DNA from: Pyrrhosoma nymphula
Lineage: Eukaryota > Arthropoda > Insecta > Odonata > Coenagrionidae
Direction of reading: 5' to 3'
Assembly: GCA_963573305.1 (NCBI GenBank)
Contig: OY754338.1
Span: forward strand, 16,118,192-16,182,191
DNA: 64,000 nt
The notes under the pieces are model-generated. The model made no database searches, was not told the origin of the DNA, and saw only the letters and a program-made list of their open reading frames with translations. Below are positions 43,591 through 54,840 of this stretch, one piece after another. Made by a program: the position numbers and the translations under genes. Numbering within the stretch: the stretch's first letter is position 1; each line of letters starts with the position of its first letter.

Positions 43591-45599
43591 GCAACACTAC
43601 TGCCAAATGACAGAGATGAAATTTTCCAGTGGGTCTTGATTTAATCGACCTGTTAAAATATATTTATTCCCTAAGTCAGTAAGTAAACCAAGAACTGATG
43701 ATATTGTCAAGACAATTCCGTCAAAGCAAGAGGGGCGACTGTTATTCACTTTTTTTAGTGTCTTAAATATTTTGATTCCTTCATTTAGTGTTTTTAAGAT
43801 ATATATATTATTAATTGAGAGGCCACTTTTGTTTACATTAGCTGAATATAAATGTTTACTATTAAGTGCATCGAATAAATTATTTACGGTTTCCAAAAAG
43901 TATGCAGTGGGAAGAGCAGAAGATAAATTTAGTTTCTCCAGTGGCATGACACGTAATTATGGCTGCTGCTGTAGAGTAACTGAAAACCTGTGTTGCCAGC
44001 TTAACAGATATTTTTTGGAAGGGATTTGGACATATATGTGCTTGGGTTAACATTCATAAGGCTCTATTGGTTGTGCTGGAGGTATCTTTTTCGTATACTT
44101 GACGAATATTTTCGAAAGAAAGTACTTTATCATTCATAATAAAATCACTACTCATAAAATTGTTTCTGAGAGATTTAACTAGGTGAGGGATATCATACAA
44201 AACAATAACCTTTTTGTCGTCAACCTGTACGAATGGCTTCTCGATTGACAAACATCAAGGTCGGCAATTGACTTCCTATTCACGCTCGCTTGATCACAGG
44301 TGAACGCTCTTGGCCTTAAACATATGGAATAAAGGCGCTGCAAAATCAAAATGAGAACCTTCTTGAGGTCTCCGCTGTTAATTCCTTCTTCAGAAATGAA
44401 GTATGCTGCAGGTAACTTCCATTGGGAATAGAGGCCTCTCACCAAGAAAACTCCTGCGTATTTTCCCAGTTTCCTCTTTCTTCCAAGGTGGCCCATATCT
44501 ACAAAGCCCTCTATCAAATCCAAAGATGGCGAGTATTGTAAGTTTGACATTATTGCCATTTCATCAAATAATAGTACACAGTCTCTGCTATCATCTGGCA
44601 GTGTATTAATCTTAATTTCCAAACGTTTAAAAAATAGATCATCGAAACCGGCTAAGCGCTTTGATGATCGATGAATCCAGTTCCGTACCGTCCGCTCCGC
44701 AGGTAGGACTAATTTTTCCAAAAGAAAGGGATATTGTGCTGGTGACTTGAAATATAATGCAATGACGAATTCCTGCTCGTCCTCTTGCCATATCTGCTTC
44801 TTCTTGTGATGGTATTGTAGTGTAGTTAGTAGCATTGCCTCCTTTGACTTAAAAGTATTTGGTGAAAAGGACCCATCATAGAGTTTATTACTCTCCTTCC
44901 ATTTACACTCCTCTCTTTTCTTTTTCCAAATTAATGTTCTAAGGGCAGATACTGTTTTCTTTTGTCTTTCAATTTTCATCTTAAGTTTCCTAACTATTTA
45001 ACTATCTTTTCTGGCTTCCTTTCTTGTTTTCAATATATTATGTTCGGATATGGGTGATGTACTCTCATATCCCCGAATTCTTTCAAGACCAGGGGATTCT
45101 ATGACAGTTGGAGATCTTATTGGTGTTAAAAATGAAATTTCAGTCATACCCACATTAATTGGACTAGTTGGAGTTAGTGTCCATGGCGCTCCATACTTTT
45201 TGCTATTTTCCCAGAAAAAAACATCATGTGATGACGTTGGTGATATTCGGGGATTTAGTTTCAATTCAAAAGCGTCTGCAACTGTAGGGATTTCTTCTAC
45301 CGGTGTTTTATCCGGAGTAGCCAGTCGAGGAACAGCATATTTCTTTAGGCGTCCACTCGGCAGTAAATCACATTTGGTAAAATGCAGTTCACATACTGAT
45401 TTTAGAGTGAGTTCTTTTTCCGATAGGTCAAATAAATCAGGGTTCCCTGTTTTTAAAAAAATAATAAATATTTTCAAAACACCATTTAAGATTAGATTAT
45501 TTTCAAAGTTATTGAAGAAATAGTTAAATAGTTTAATTTTGGCAAGTCTCGTAATGGTATGCTGGGTTACTTTCATCAACTTAAAATGCCACCGTGGTT

Positions 45600-47883
45600 A
45601 GAAAAGTTACAAGCTTTTTCCAAATAAACTTACGGTGATAGTGCGCTTAGGGTCTCAGACATTATTAACGTCCCCAGAATTATCTACACGTATATAATTG
45701 GTCTTCCATTAAACAGTCGCCTAAAACTTTTTTAATTACCGTATTCAGCTCTCGAATTTACAGCTACTAAAATCAGTTTACATATTCTCTATGGACGAGA
45801 AAATATTTATTTATCATTTTCCAACCACCCAAAAAACAGCTGTTGGGGGCCGATTAAGGGAATGGAGTAACAACCACAAATGGAATGCTAATACATCGAA
45901 TATATGAACTTTGGAATATTTAGGTAGTTGGTCTCAAATCAAGGAGTAATACGGGTATTTTTCAAACATGAATTCAAAATATTCATATATTTAAAAAAAT
46001 TACAAGGAAACAGTTGAACCAGAAATACTATTGATTTTTAGAAATCCAATAAAGTGTATTATATTAAAATAATATATAGTTCTATTGCTCCACTATGTTC
46101 CGTGACAAAAGTTTAAATGAAAGTCAAATCATATTTACCTTTTAGTATTATATTACTTCTCTAAAGTCAAGAACTTATTTTCTCTACAATCTTGATCTAT
46201 TAAATCGAGATACATTACCACGTGAATTATTATTCCGCCCATTCCTTACATTTTAACGCCTAATGACTAGCGGTAAATATCGTCTTGATGTAGTTGATCA
46301 ATTTCTCGAAAATATTTTTGTAAACCTGCTTAATGATTTACTAGAGACAAATGGCACAAATTAAAACTTTAATTTCAGGACCACATGAGCACATCTTTTG
46401 AATTTTTTAATACCTACTTATTTCATACTTCTTTAAAAACGATTTTTCATCTGCATCCAGATGCATTATACCATCTTAAAGGAAAATATTGAACAACCTT
46501 CATTTGCAAATTAAATTGTGTAACGAATACATATAGCCATTCCGAGTTAGTATTTATACTGGGCAAAAGACAGCATTAATTAAATGGTAAATCTAGAAAA
46601 GTAAATTGGAATGAAAACTACTTAACTCCTTTAAACATGCGATACGTTGTTTCATAGAATTTATGACGAATAAAGGTTTGGCATTAATATGATTGCAAAG
46701 AGAAATTTATTGTCCTAATGCCACAGAAAATTTAGAAAGAATATTATAGTATACTTAGAAGTATTTGAATGACGCGTTATGTCTACTCATGCTGTCGATC
46801 ACTAAACCCATAACTCTCGCCAAAACGGACACAAATAATCAATGCTTTAAAGCGTGAAAAAATAACACTTATAACAATAGAAATTATAGTGTAATTATTT
46901 TATAACACAAGGACAATGTTTTTGGTGATTTAGGAAGATCATATTTTATCATTTGATCGTGATTCCACGCAACTGGAAATAATACTGCCCACAATTCCGT
47001 ACCCATCTTGAACGTAAGTCGACATTTCCCGGAGGAAACCGGTAAAATCGAATCCCAGGGGATTTCCGACGCGTAGATGTACATTTACCATAAATGCATT
47101 TATTTCCAGCCATCTCGGTTCCAATGCTCCTACCAGAATGTCAGTAAAAGATGTAATTTTTTAATATTCGTTATTTAGCAGCAGCAGTAAACACCAAAAA
47201 CGCATTTCAAGCCAAACTGCTAGTAAATAAGTACGTTGGCTTGAAAAATGTTTGCTATTGTTATCCGAGGCATGGCCAAAAATAACATTAGCATCCACAC
47301 GTAAACAGTTTCGAATATCCCCGAAAAATCAAGATATTATCAGTAATGAGCTTATTATTTCTGCACGCTTTTTGATATTCCTATGTTATAACACCTTTTG
47401 CCACATGTTCTGTGTTCTTTCACTTCCGATACGTATTCGCACTCGAAGAAATAAAACGCTGAAAGAAATTACTCTCTGAGTCAACTGTTTACCGAAGAAT
47501 CATGGCAACGACAAAACAGTTGATACTCGTGAAAAAGCACACAGCCAGGCATCGTCAATACACCTCTGTGTATTGATGCAAACTCACGAAGTGCCACCAG
47601 CGCCTCCAAGCGTCCTCTTCTATAAACCTAAATTCTTCCTCCTCGAGGGTAATGCCACCTGAGAAATTCTTCCAAAAGCTCTCAAGAATTGATATCCAGT
47701 TTCTAACATTGCGTTGCCACTCTATATATACTTACTCTATGGTAGTGATTGTTTATAGGGCGCCGAAATGACTTTTTTGTTATTATTGCAATAACAATAT
47801 TTTGCAATAACAATTGCAATATTTTGTTAATATTCCAACGAGGCGTCTGAACGGGTGGCTCGTAGGATTTTTGAGCACTGTAG
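45600..47883. other. AT-rich stretch, no gene seen
   Basis: No recognisable coding sequence. It should contain the 5' end of the P element and the 5' junction of the CR1/L2-like LINE, neither resolved. 47712-47746 is an inverted relative of 38304-38338. Confidence 0.4.
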
Positions 47884-50800
47884 ATATTTTTTAGACTAGA
47901 GGGTAGGTCATCTAGTGGGATTTGTAAAGATTTAACCGAACGTAGCCTCCGAGGAAGTCCGCATTGCGAAAATGTTCACATCCAAGTAAACTTAGAAGGA
48001 CTAAAGCCGGAAAATAGCGACAATATTCCCAAAACGCGTACTCCAGCGAAAGAAATTATATCAAATGTAATAAGCACTTCCAGTGAAATTCGCCCACCTA
48101 ATACCCATAAGCGTGGAAAAGAACCAACCGACACTCAATCTACAAAATATGACATTAATTTTGTAGTAGTTAATTGCCGTAGCGTTAAAAACAAGCGCGC
48201 TGAAATCGAGCATATATTTCAGGACGCAGACGTGGTCATAGGAACGGAGAGCTGGCTTACAGAGGATATAAGTGACAGCGAAGTTTTTCCTCCAGGATAT
48301 AAAATCTACAGATGCGATAGGACAGGAGGCGGAGTTTTTATAGCAGTTAAATCACATTTACACAGCACCGCCCATGAAATAACTGATAATGAAATAGAAA
48401 GCGTATGGTGTACAATTAAACAACGAAACAAAAGGAGTATACATGTTTGCTCTTTTTATAGACCTCCAAACTCCGAAGCTGATATTATTTACCAATTAGA
48501 AAATCAAATATCCGCATTTACTTTGAGAGACAGTAAAAGTGTAATCATTATTGGGGGAGATTTTAATCTGCCATCTATAAATTGGGATTCTTACACTATA
48601 AAGCCAAATTCAAGGAATAGGGAAATCAGCGAGATCTTACTCAACACACTTACTAAGCACTCACTCGCCCAAGTAGTTGACAAGCCTACGAGAGGAAATA
48701 AAATATTAGACCTTTTTGCAGTAAGCCATCCTAGGTTGATAAAACAACTCGATATTATTGATGGCATAAGTGATCACAGAGTAATTTTTGCAGCCTTAAA
48801 ACTTGAAGTAGAGTCAGCTGAAAAACCGAAACGCAATATTTATTTATTTGATAAATGCAACTTCATAAAATTTGGCGAGATGCTTAATGATTCGTACACT
48901 GACTTCGTAGCTAAAACAGAGGACAAAAGCACTGATGCATCATGGAAATATTTCTTAGAAATTCTACGCCAGGGAATCAACGAATATATTCCGCGAAAAT
49001 TGAAATGTGATAGTAAAGAACCTCGCTGGTATAACAATGATGTTAGGAGGGACCTTAAGAGACAGAGAAAACTGTACAACTTATTCAAAAAGTCCATTAC
49101 GTTAGGTGACAAATCGAAGGAACTTAAAGCAAAAGAAAGTTACGCTGCACAACGCTCAAAAACCAAGAAATCAATGCGTACTGCATTGCGAAATTTCAAG
49201 AAAAAAGTACTTGGTGAATTACTCGAAGAAAATCCGAAATCTTTTTGGTCATATGCGAGAGAGCTTCAGGGAAAATCTTCAACCGTAGATTCGTTATTTG
49301 ATAAAGATGGCAAACTTGTCACCGATAATATTGACAAAGCTAACACGTTAAATTCCCACTTCGAAAGTGTATACACTACAGACGATACTCCATGTTATTT
49401 CGACATTTCATTCACTGAGGAACCGATGAAAGAAATCACTATTCAATGTGATGGGATAACTAAACAGCTACAGTCGATCAAAAATAGTAAATCTCCGGGT
49501 CCGGAGGGAATACCCGCGCGTGTCCTCAAGGAATTAGCGCCACAGATCGCACCGTTCTTAGACATAATATTCAAGAAGTCATTGTCTGAAGGAAAGATAC
49601 CAATAGACTGGAAAATTGCAAACGTTACACCGATATTCAAAAAGGGAAACAGACATGACCCAGGGAACTATCGACCAATTTCATTAACGTCTATTATAGG
49701 CAAGATACTCGAACATATCGTCGTTAGCAATATCATGACGTTCCTGGACAGTCGTAACTTCCTTCATGGCTGTCAGCACGGCTTTCGGAAAGGTAGATCA
49801 TGTGAAACACAGCTCGCGCTCTTTCTTCATGACGTTCTCAAATCTGGTGAATCGAAAACACAAGTGGACGCATTATTCCTAGATTTTAAGAAAGCTTTCG
49901 ACACGGTACCTCACAACAAACTTTTATACAAATTACAGTCATGCGGCCTAAACGAAACAGTAGTAAACTGGATACGCGACTTTCTGAGTGATCGTAAGCA
50001 AAAAGTAGTTCTTGACGGAATTAGCTCTGATGCAGTTAAAGTGACATCAGGTGTCCCACAAGGAAGCGTAATCGGCCCCCTTTTGTTCATCATATACATA
50101 AATGATCTATGCTCTCGAATTAGCAGTAAAATACGTTTATTTGCTGACGACGCTGTCATCTATCGCGAAATTAATGATCACTCTGACTTTGAAATTCTAT
50201 CATCGGATTTAAACAACGTTCATGTGTGGAGCCAAGAGTGGGGACTCGAACTTAATCTGAGCAAATGTGCGGCGGTACATTTCTTGCGGAGGTCGTCCAA
50301 CTATCCCCGTGTATATGCTGTGGACGGCGTTAAGATAAAGGCAACAGATGAAGTTAAGTATCTGGGAGTTTTGATAACCTCAAACCTATCGTGGGGAACA
50401 CATATAAGAAATATTTGTGGCAGAGCTCTGAAGAAGCTAGGATTCGTCAAGCGTATTGTGGGAAGATTCTCAGATGAAAAAGTAAAAGAGTGCTATTTCG
50501 CACTCGTCCGGCCACACCTTGAATATGCAGCAAGCATATGGGATCCGGTGCAGAAAGAATTAATTCGGGAACTTAATAAAATACAAAGGAAAGCTGCGCG
50601 ATTCGTCAAAAACAGCTACGGGCGTACAGACAGCGTTACGCAGATGTTAAACGAATTAGGCTGGGAGCCGCTAGAGACTCGGAGGCTGCGCGCTAGGCTT
50701 AGATTACTTGAGCAATTGAGAACAGATATCTTTCAGAGCGACACGGAGAACATCATATTAGAACCCCACTATATTTCCAGGTCCGACAGAAACGATAAAT

Positions 50801-50886
50801 TAAGAGAGATATTTTGCCGAACGGATAGGTATGGGAATTCGTTTTTCCCCCGAACAATAAGGGACTTTAATAAATGCAAGGCGTAA
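47884..50886 (+). CDS. CR1/L2-like LINE ORF2: AP endonuclease and reverse transcriptase
   Basis: The frame is open for 1000 codons after a TAG at 47881, but has no ATG before the endonuclease, so the native start was lost or lay upstream. The AP-endonuclease domain begins INFVVVNCRSVKNK (~48148), with IGTESWL (catalytic Glu), IIGGDFNLPSINW, LDLFAVS and ISDHRVIF (catalytic Asp-His). The reverse transcriptase has SPGPEGIPARVLKE, NYRPISLTSIIGKILE, GCQHGFRKGRSCETQL, LDFKKAFDTVPHNKL, SGVPQGSVIGPLLF and RLFADDAVIYRE (catalytic ADD). Thumb EVKYLGVLITSNLSWGTHI and the C-terminal RTDRYGNSFFPRTIRDFN follow. There is no RNase H. No frameshift or stop occurs, and all catalytic residues of both domains are present. 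This is the least damaged protein in the window and suggests a recent insertion. Confidence 0.92.
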   Translation: MFFRLEGRSSSGICKDLTERSLRGSPHCENVHIQVNLEGLKPENSDNIPKTRTPAKEIISNVISTSSEIRPPNTHKRGKEPTDTQSTKYDINFVVVNCRSVKNKRAEIEHIFQDADVVIGTESWLTEDISDSEVFPPGYKIYRCDRTGGGVFIAVKSHLHSTAHEITDNEIESVWCTIKQRNKRSIHVCSFYRPPNSEADIIYQLENQISAFTLRDSKSVIIIGGDFNLPSINWDSYTIKPNSRNREISEILLNTLTKHSLAQVVDKPTRGNKILDLFAVSHPRLIKQLDIIDGISDHRVIFAALKLEVESAEKPKRNIYLFDKCNFIKFGEMLNDSYTDFVAKTEDKSTDASWKYFLEILRQGINEYIPRKLKCDSKEPRWYNNDVRRDLKRQRKLYNLFKKSITLGDKSKELKAKESYAAQRSKTKKSMRTALRNFKKKVLGELLEENPKSFWSYARELQGKSSTVDSLFDKDGKLVTDNIDKANTLNSHFESVYTTDDTPCYFDISFTEEPMKEITIQCDGITKQLQSIKNSKSPGPEGIPARVLKELAPQIAPFLDIIFKKSLSEGKIPIDWKIANVTPIFKKGNRHDPGNYRPISLTSIIGKILEHIVVSNIMTFLDSRNFLHGCQHGFRKGRSCETQLALFLHDVLKSGESKTQVDALFLDFKKAFDTVPHNKLLYKLQSCGLNETVVNWIRDFLSDRKQKVVLDGISSDAVKVTSGVPQGSVIGPLLFIIYINDLCSRISSKIRLFADDAVIYREINDHSDFEILSSDLNNVHVWSQEWGLELNLSKCAAVHFLRRSSNYPRVYAVDGVKIKATDEVKYLGVLITSNLSWGTHIRNICGRALKKLGFVKRIVGRFSDEKVKECYFALVRPHLEYAASIWDPVQKELIRELNKIQRKAARFVKNSYGRTDSVTQMLNELGWEPLETRRLRARLRLLEQLRTDIFQSDTENIILEPHYISRSDRNDKLREIFCRTDRYGNSFFPRTIRDFNKCKA

Positions 50887-50998
50887 TTTCATAGAGCGTT
50901 TCCTTTTTTTATGTAAACGGCTGGTGTCCTAACACCCCCCGCCACACGCCTATTGAGGCGGCTTGCGGGGTAGTATGTAGATGTAGATGTAGATGAAC
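47884..50998 (+). mobile_element. CR1/L2-like LINE, 5'-truncated, 3' end complete
   Basis: One long pol frame is followed by a short 3' UTR with a strong hairpin (CCCCGC...CGCC / GGCG...GCGGGG, 50937-50970). A hexanucleotide tail (ATGTAG)n follows at 50975-50995. Short UTR, hairpin and microsatellite tail instead of poly(A) are typical of the CR1/L2 group. The 5' boundary and target duplication were not found; ORF1 is lacking. Confidence 0.85.
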
Positions 50999-51974
50999 TA
51001 ATGAACTTACGAAAACATGTTTCATACAAAAGTTGTGGGTAATCAAATAGCCTTTAATTTGAGTCGTCCTACGTCGAAATCGATGAATTAGTTATTGCAA
51101 GAAACCAAAAAAACCGGTGAAAATAGGAGTTTTTTGTTAATTAAATATTTAGTGCAAAAATGAATTTGTCACTATTTTTATTGCTTTGAAGGAAAGCGCT
51201 TGTGATTATTAATACTACGATATTTTTTTAAGGTGATTTTTGAATTGTTTGCTGAGATATGGCCTATTGTTTATCCGGAGACAGTGTTTTAAAGTTAATA
51301 ATTGCTATCTTTTAGCGGAATTATTGAGTCAAACCCAACGGTATTCTACTCGCAAAGACATATGTTACATGTAGTACAAAAACCAATTTGAAAAGTCATT
51401 AAATAGTCAAAGAAATAATCGTTTAGAAGCATACTTTTTCAGACTAGCGTTTTTTATAAACAAATAGAGCTACGGCGTCGGCTATTGGTCACACCAGTTT
51501 TTAACTATGATATTCTGTAAGCTGGTTTGATTGCGCAGATTCATGAAAAACGTTAAGTCCTTACGACCCATAGGAGCCGAGATAGAATTTTGTTTTCTTT
51601 AAATCGCAGAGGCTTAATTTATAATAGTTAAGAAACCATTTCAACGGCATTACACACACAAAGGCTTATATTTGATTATTGCAATTACTTTTTTAAAATA
51701 AAACTCATCTTTTATTATAAAATTGCGTGCACAAAGTGGAGCGTATTCACGGCGGACGCGGCAGCAAACAATGGGACGCGTGGATGGGGTAGAGAGCGGC
51801 GGAGAATCACGGAGCTGCCGCGCGCTTGAAAAACTGAATTTTATTCTTCAAACGGAGGAGCGCGTACAAATTCCCTCTATCTCCGCTATTTATGGACCAA
51901 TCTCGACGTTTATTTTTTAATTAGGGGTATCTTGGAAAATAATTAAAAACTACGCTATCAGGTAAAAGATATAA
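50999..51974. other. No gene seen; one GC-rich patch
   Basis: AT-rich. A GC-rich patch (51725-51870, GCGGACGCGGCAGC) has an open frame without similarity. Confidence 0.4.
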
Positions 51975-52166
51975 TTGTAGATTCAATTGCTATTATTCAT
52001 TTTTATTATTATTGTGACTCACTGCACAGTTACTGTTATTACTTACTAATCACTATTTAATTTAAGCTTATGTTTATTAAAATGGAAGTAACATATATAA
52101 TACACATTCTTTCATTTCATTAAAACAGTTTGTTTATGCAGACACATGTACGAGCTATAATTAGAG
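51975..52166 (+). repeat. Tandem host repeat, unit 1
   Basis: It starts GATTCAATTGCTATTATTC and includes TGTGACTCACTGCACAGTTA and TAAGCTTATGTTTATTAAAA. Unit 2 begins at 52839 and is interrupted by other elements. Unit 1 is uninterrupted and serves as the empty-site reference. Confidence 0.8.
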
Positions 52167-52177
52167 ATTCAATTGTT

Positions 52178-52838
52178 CTTCTTCTTCTTCTATCGAATAA
52201 CCCATTTGAGGGTGCGATAAATCACTTCTGGATATGCCTTTTTTGATTAAATTTTCTTTCTGTCCATATTTCCTTCATCCTTTGAGAGTGCCTTTCCTTT
52301 TGTTCTTGCGTCCATTTTCTTCCATCCCTCGATTTTTTTCTTTCCGGAAATTTTTCTGTGTGTTTTACTTCTCTAAAAAGAGTTCGGTTATCTATTGTGT
52401 CAATCTTTATTCCCAAGTTTTCCATACCTTTTTGAGTTTCAATGAACCAAGTAGGTTTGGATTTGTAGCTGTTTAGTAGGTTGAAGATCTTCTTGGTTAG
52501 TCTGGAGTTACTCATTCGAAATATGTGACCATAAAACTGCATTCGTTTTTTTCTCATTACATCGACTAATTTTTCAACTCTTAGATATAGCTCTCTGTTT
52601 GGTCTTAATTTGTATTCTGCATTACTGTTACTTTTAGGTCCCAATATTTTCCTCAAAATTCTTCTTTCAACCTTTTCTAATTTTTCGAGATCCCCCATTC
52701 TTGTTAGTTTAAGTGTTTCTGCTGCATAAAGCGTTTCAGGTCTAACCACTGTTTGGTAGTGTCTTAGTTTAGTGTTCCAAGATAAGGTGTTTTTATTACA
52801 TATGTTTTTTGTCATACAAAATGCCCTGAATGTCTGTT
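52178..52838 (-). mobile_element. RTE-like LINE scrap with target duplication
   Basis: It is flanked by the 11-bp target ATTCAATTGTT (52167-52177 and 52839-52849). On the minus strand it ends in a GAA-type microsatellite tail (AGAAGAAGAAGAA). It is strongly 5'-truncated. Confidence 0.82.
52222..52815 (-). pseudogene. LINE pol C-terminus (RTE-like)
   Basis: A 197-residue open frame without stops. It contains LRHYQTVVRPETLYAAETLK, LEKLEKVERRILRKILGP, LRPNRELYLRVEKLVDVMRK and RMQFYGHIFRMSNSRLTKKI, the post-RT region ('YG-x-E...LE-x-x-E-x-R-I-L-R-x-I...GH-x-x-RM') seen in RTE-like and related LINEs. The end is very basic (KERHSQRMKEIWTERKFN). The catalytic RT is absent because of the 5' truncation. 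The clade assignment is moderate. Confidence 0.65.
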
Positions 52839-54193
52839 ATTCAATTGTTATTATTAATTTTTATTATTATTGTTATTGTGACTCACTGCATAGTTACTGT
52901 TATCACTTACTAATAACTATTTAATATAAGCTTATGTTTATTAAAATGTAAGAAACATCCCACACAGCACAGGACGTCATCAGGATATCCTAATTTGGTC
53001 TCGTATGTCCTGATGACGTCCGAGATATCCCTGGGACGTCGCTGAGGTATCCCGCCGGGATTTTACATCCTTACGATAGTTTCCAGAGTTAATGGGTTTT
53101 CTACCCATTTTATTGAAGAGTGATACCAGGAATGAAGGAATTTGATGATTTTTACTGAAAAATTATATTTTGTACTTATGTCCTGCGGACGTCGCGGGTC
53201 CGTCTCTGGGACATTCCATTCCCACTGGTTATATGAACTCTTTAAACCAATTAATCAATAAATATTTACTCTTTTGGGATTAAATCATATCAGAGGCGAG
53301 TGACTGTAAAGTTTTTTTAATGAAACATGACGCCCGCCTGGCCAGCCCCTAGCTACGACGCTGAAGCTAACATGCGGGAATTGGAAACATCTTGTTTATC
53401 CGCAGTAGTATTGCATTTATATTCATACTATGTGTCAACATAGAATAACAGTTATCTGGCATTAATTAATTGCAAATAACTTTTATCAAGAATTTTTGGT
53501 ATTTCCTCAAACTATCACGGAATTATGATTTAATGATTATAGTTCTCGAAGTCACATTTATCCGCGGAAGTGACTAGATATATACGTCGTTCTCAACGCC
53601 ATGTATTAAATAATAGGTGCGAGAATAGGTGCGTTGCGTCGTAGGATAGGTATTCAAGCGTTGCAGGTATAATTACGTTAGGTATACGTACGAGGTAGTA
53701 TAATGTACTTCGCTTCGGGATCTAACGTTAAATCTCTGCTTCGTCGTCGACTTTTTTTCGGAAAATGTTCGGAAAGCAAACGGAAAGTATTAATTTGCTT
53801 TCCGAATTCTTTCCAATTGCTTTCTTTTTGCACCATTGGCAGGCAATCGGAAAGCAACCTACGGAAAGCAATTGGAAAGGGTGTGGAAAACAATTTTTTT
53901 TCATCTGGGGTATACCTGGGATGTCTATAGGATGTCAATGTACTGTGAGTTGATATTTTGATATCCCTATGACGTACATGGGAAGTCATGGGATGTCCCA
54001 GGGAGGTCCTGTGGGGATGTCTCCAGGACGTCAAATTTATAGGACATTCCGATATCCGTGGGATATCCCATTTTGGTCCGTGCGAAATTCAGTAGGTCCC
54101 ACGGACGTCACAATATCCCGGTAGGATATACTAGGGATGTCCGGAGGATGTCATTGTGCTGTGTGGGATATATTATACACATTCTTTCATTTC
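52839..54193 (+). repeat. Tandem host repeat, unit 2, interrupted
   Basis: Unit 2 (ATTCAATTGTTATTATTAAT onward) matches unit 1 up to 52958. It is interrupted by the TIR element, resumes at 54168 (ATATATTATACACATTCTTT), and is cut at about 54193 by the 5' end of the I-like LINE. Confidence 0.75.
52959..54167. mobile_element. Non-autonomous TIR element with many GGACGTC/GGATATCC motifs
   Basis: Ends CCCACACAGCACAGGACGTC and reversed right end CCCACACAGCACAATGACAT. The flanks, joined with one AT (52957-52958, 54168-54169), restore unit 1 of the host repeat at the same length, so the insertion is exactly bracketed with a 2-bp AT duplication or none. Both outer thirds are dense with GGAYGTC and GGATATCC motifs. 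No transposase is encoded. Superfamily unknown. Confidence 0.8.
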
Positions 54194-54840
54194 CCCCGCA
54201 CGGGGGGAAGAGGGTGATCTCTTCCTTTGGGGAGCCGCGCCCCCACGGACCCGAGCCAACCGGGGAGACAACCTCGTTATAAAACCCGTAGTACGCTTGG
54301 GCAGTATCCAGACAGTATGTGAGTCTGCTGTTCTGAGTAGCCATGACATCAGGCATTCGGATTCACCCACGTGTTTGCCGTGCGTGGAGACCCGTACGTG
54401 GAGGAGAAGGGGATCCTGGTGGGTGAGTTCTCCGGCACCCAGCCGGGCGTCGGATACCCGGTATGGGCCGGAGTTCAATACCCCACTTCGGCCCTGGATT
54501 CTCCGCAAAACGGGCGGCCTCGACCTAGCCAGTCTGGTCAATCGGTTAGCCGCACGACCGGCGTCGGGGGACCGCCGTCGGGGGTCCTTTTTAGGGCTTA
54601 CGGGTAAACGGTTCGTTTTGGTGGCAAGCACTGGAGATACGGTGGTCTTTGGAGGACGGCCAAAGGCGTGTGGGTTTAGGAGGGCCCGTGCGCTAGAGGT
54701 TCTCACCCGAAAGAGACTCCCCAATCGATGGTGCTATATCCCTTGGGTAGCCCTGGCGACCACACCGGCTCGCGGTGTGGCGCCCCGAATGTGTGGCTCC
54801 GTGGTGGGTGGGGAGCCCAGGGGATGAATTTCTTATTTAT

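Larger units (their letters stand above)
40612..43599 (-). mobile_element. hAT transposon inserted in the P element
   Basis: Ends TAGTGTTGCCACGAGAC (40612) and reversed right end TAGTGTTGCCGCGAGAC (43599) are flanked by 8-bp targets CTGCCGGA (40604-40611) and CTGCCAAA (43600-43607). These are identical at six positions, as expected for an old 8-bp hAT duplication. Subterminal regions on both sides are packed with GTCTCG/CGAGAC repeats. The P-element reading frame resumes across the site. Confidence 0.9.
39790..45579 (-). pseudogene. P element (THAP-type) transposase, split by a hAT
   Basis: A THAP zinc-finger half (VCELHFTKCDLLPSGRLKKY, AVPRLATP) lies after an acceptor at 45447. A single TAA (44998-45000) separates it from a coiled region (KLKMKIERQKKTVSALRTL). 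The RNase-H-like core follows: VLLFDEMAIMSNLQYSPSLD with the first catalytic Asp, GFVDMGHLG, RGLYSQWKLPAAYF and FTCDQASVN. Another frame gives LYDIPHLVKSLRNNFMSSD (44250-44060), then TGRLNQDPLENFISVIWQ to 43600, where the hAT begins. Beyond the hAT (from 40603) coding resumes RGGLNRNPTVKAFRAS, completing the RQRGGxNxNPT motif, then LQQCSETYFLGYLVKRLW, CFKCRDRF and SGLLYPSEEF. The first THAP exon and the P termini were not found. Frameshifts make it inactive. Confidence 0.85.

Noticed and set aside
45050..45523. 157-codon plus-strand open frame
   Set aside because: It is the antisense shadow of the THAP/linker exon of the P element on the minus strand.
54156..54827. Long GC-rich open frames on both strands (223 and 183 codons)
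   Set aside because: They overlap on opposite strands in the GC-rich 5' UTR of the I-like LINE and resemble no protein. High GC keeps stops rare.
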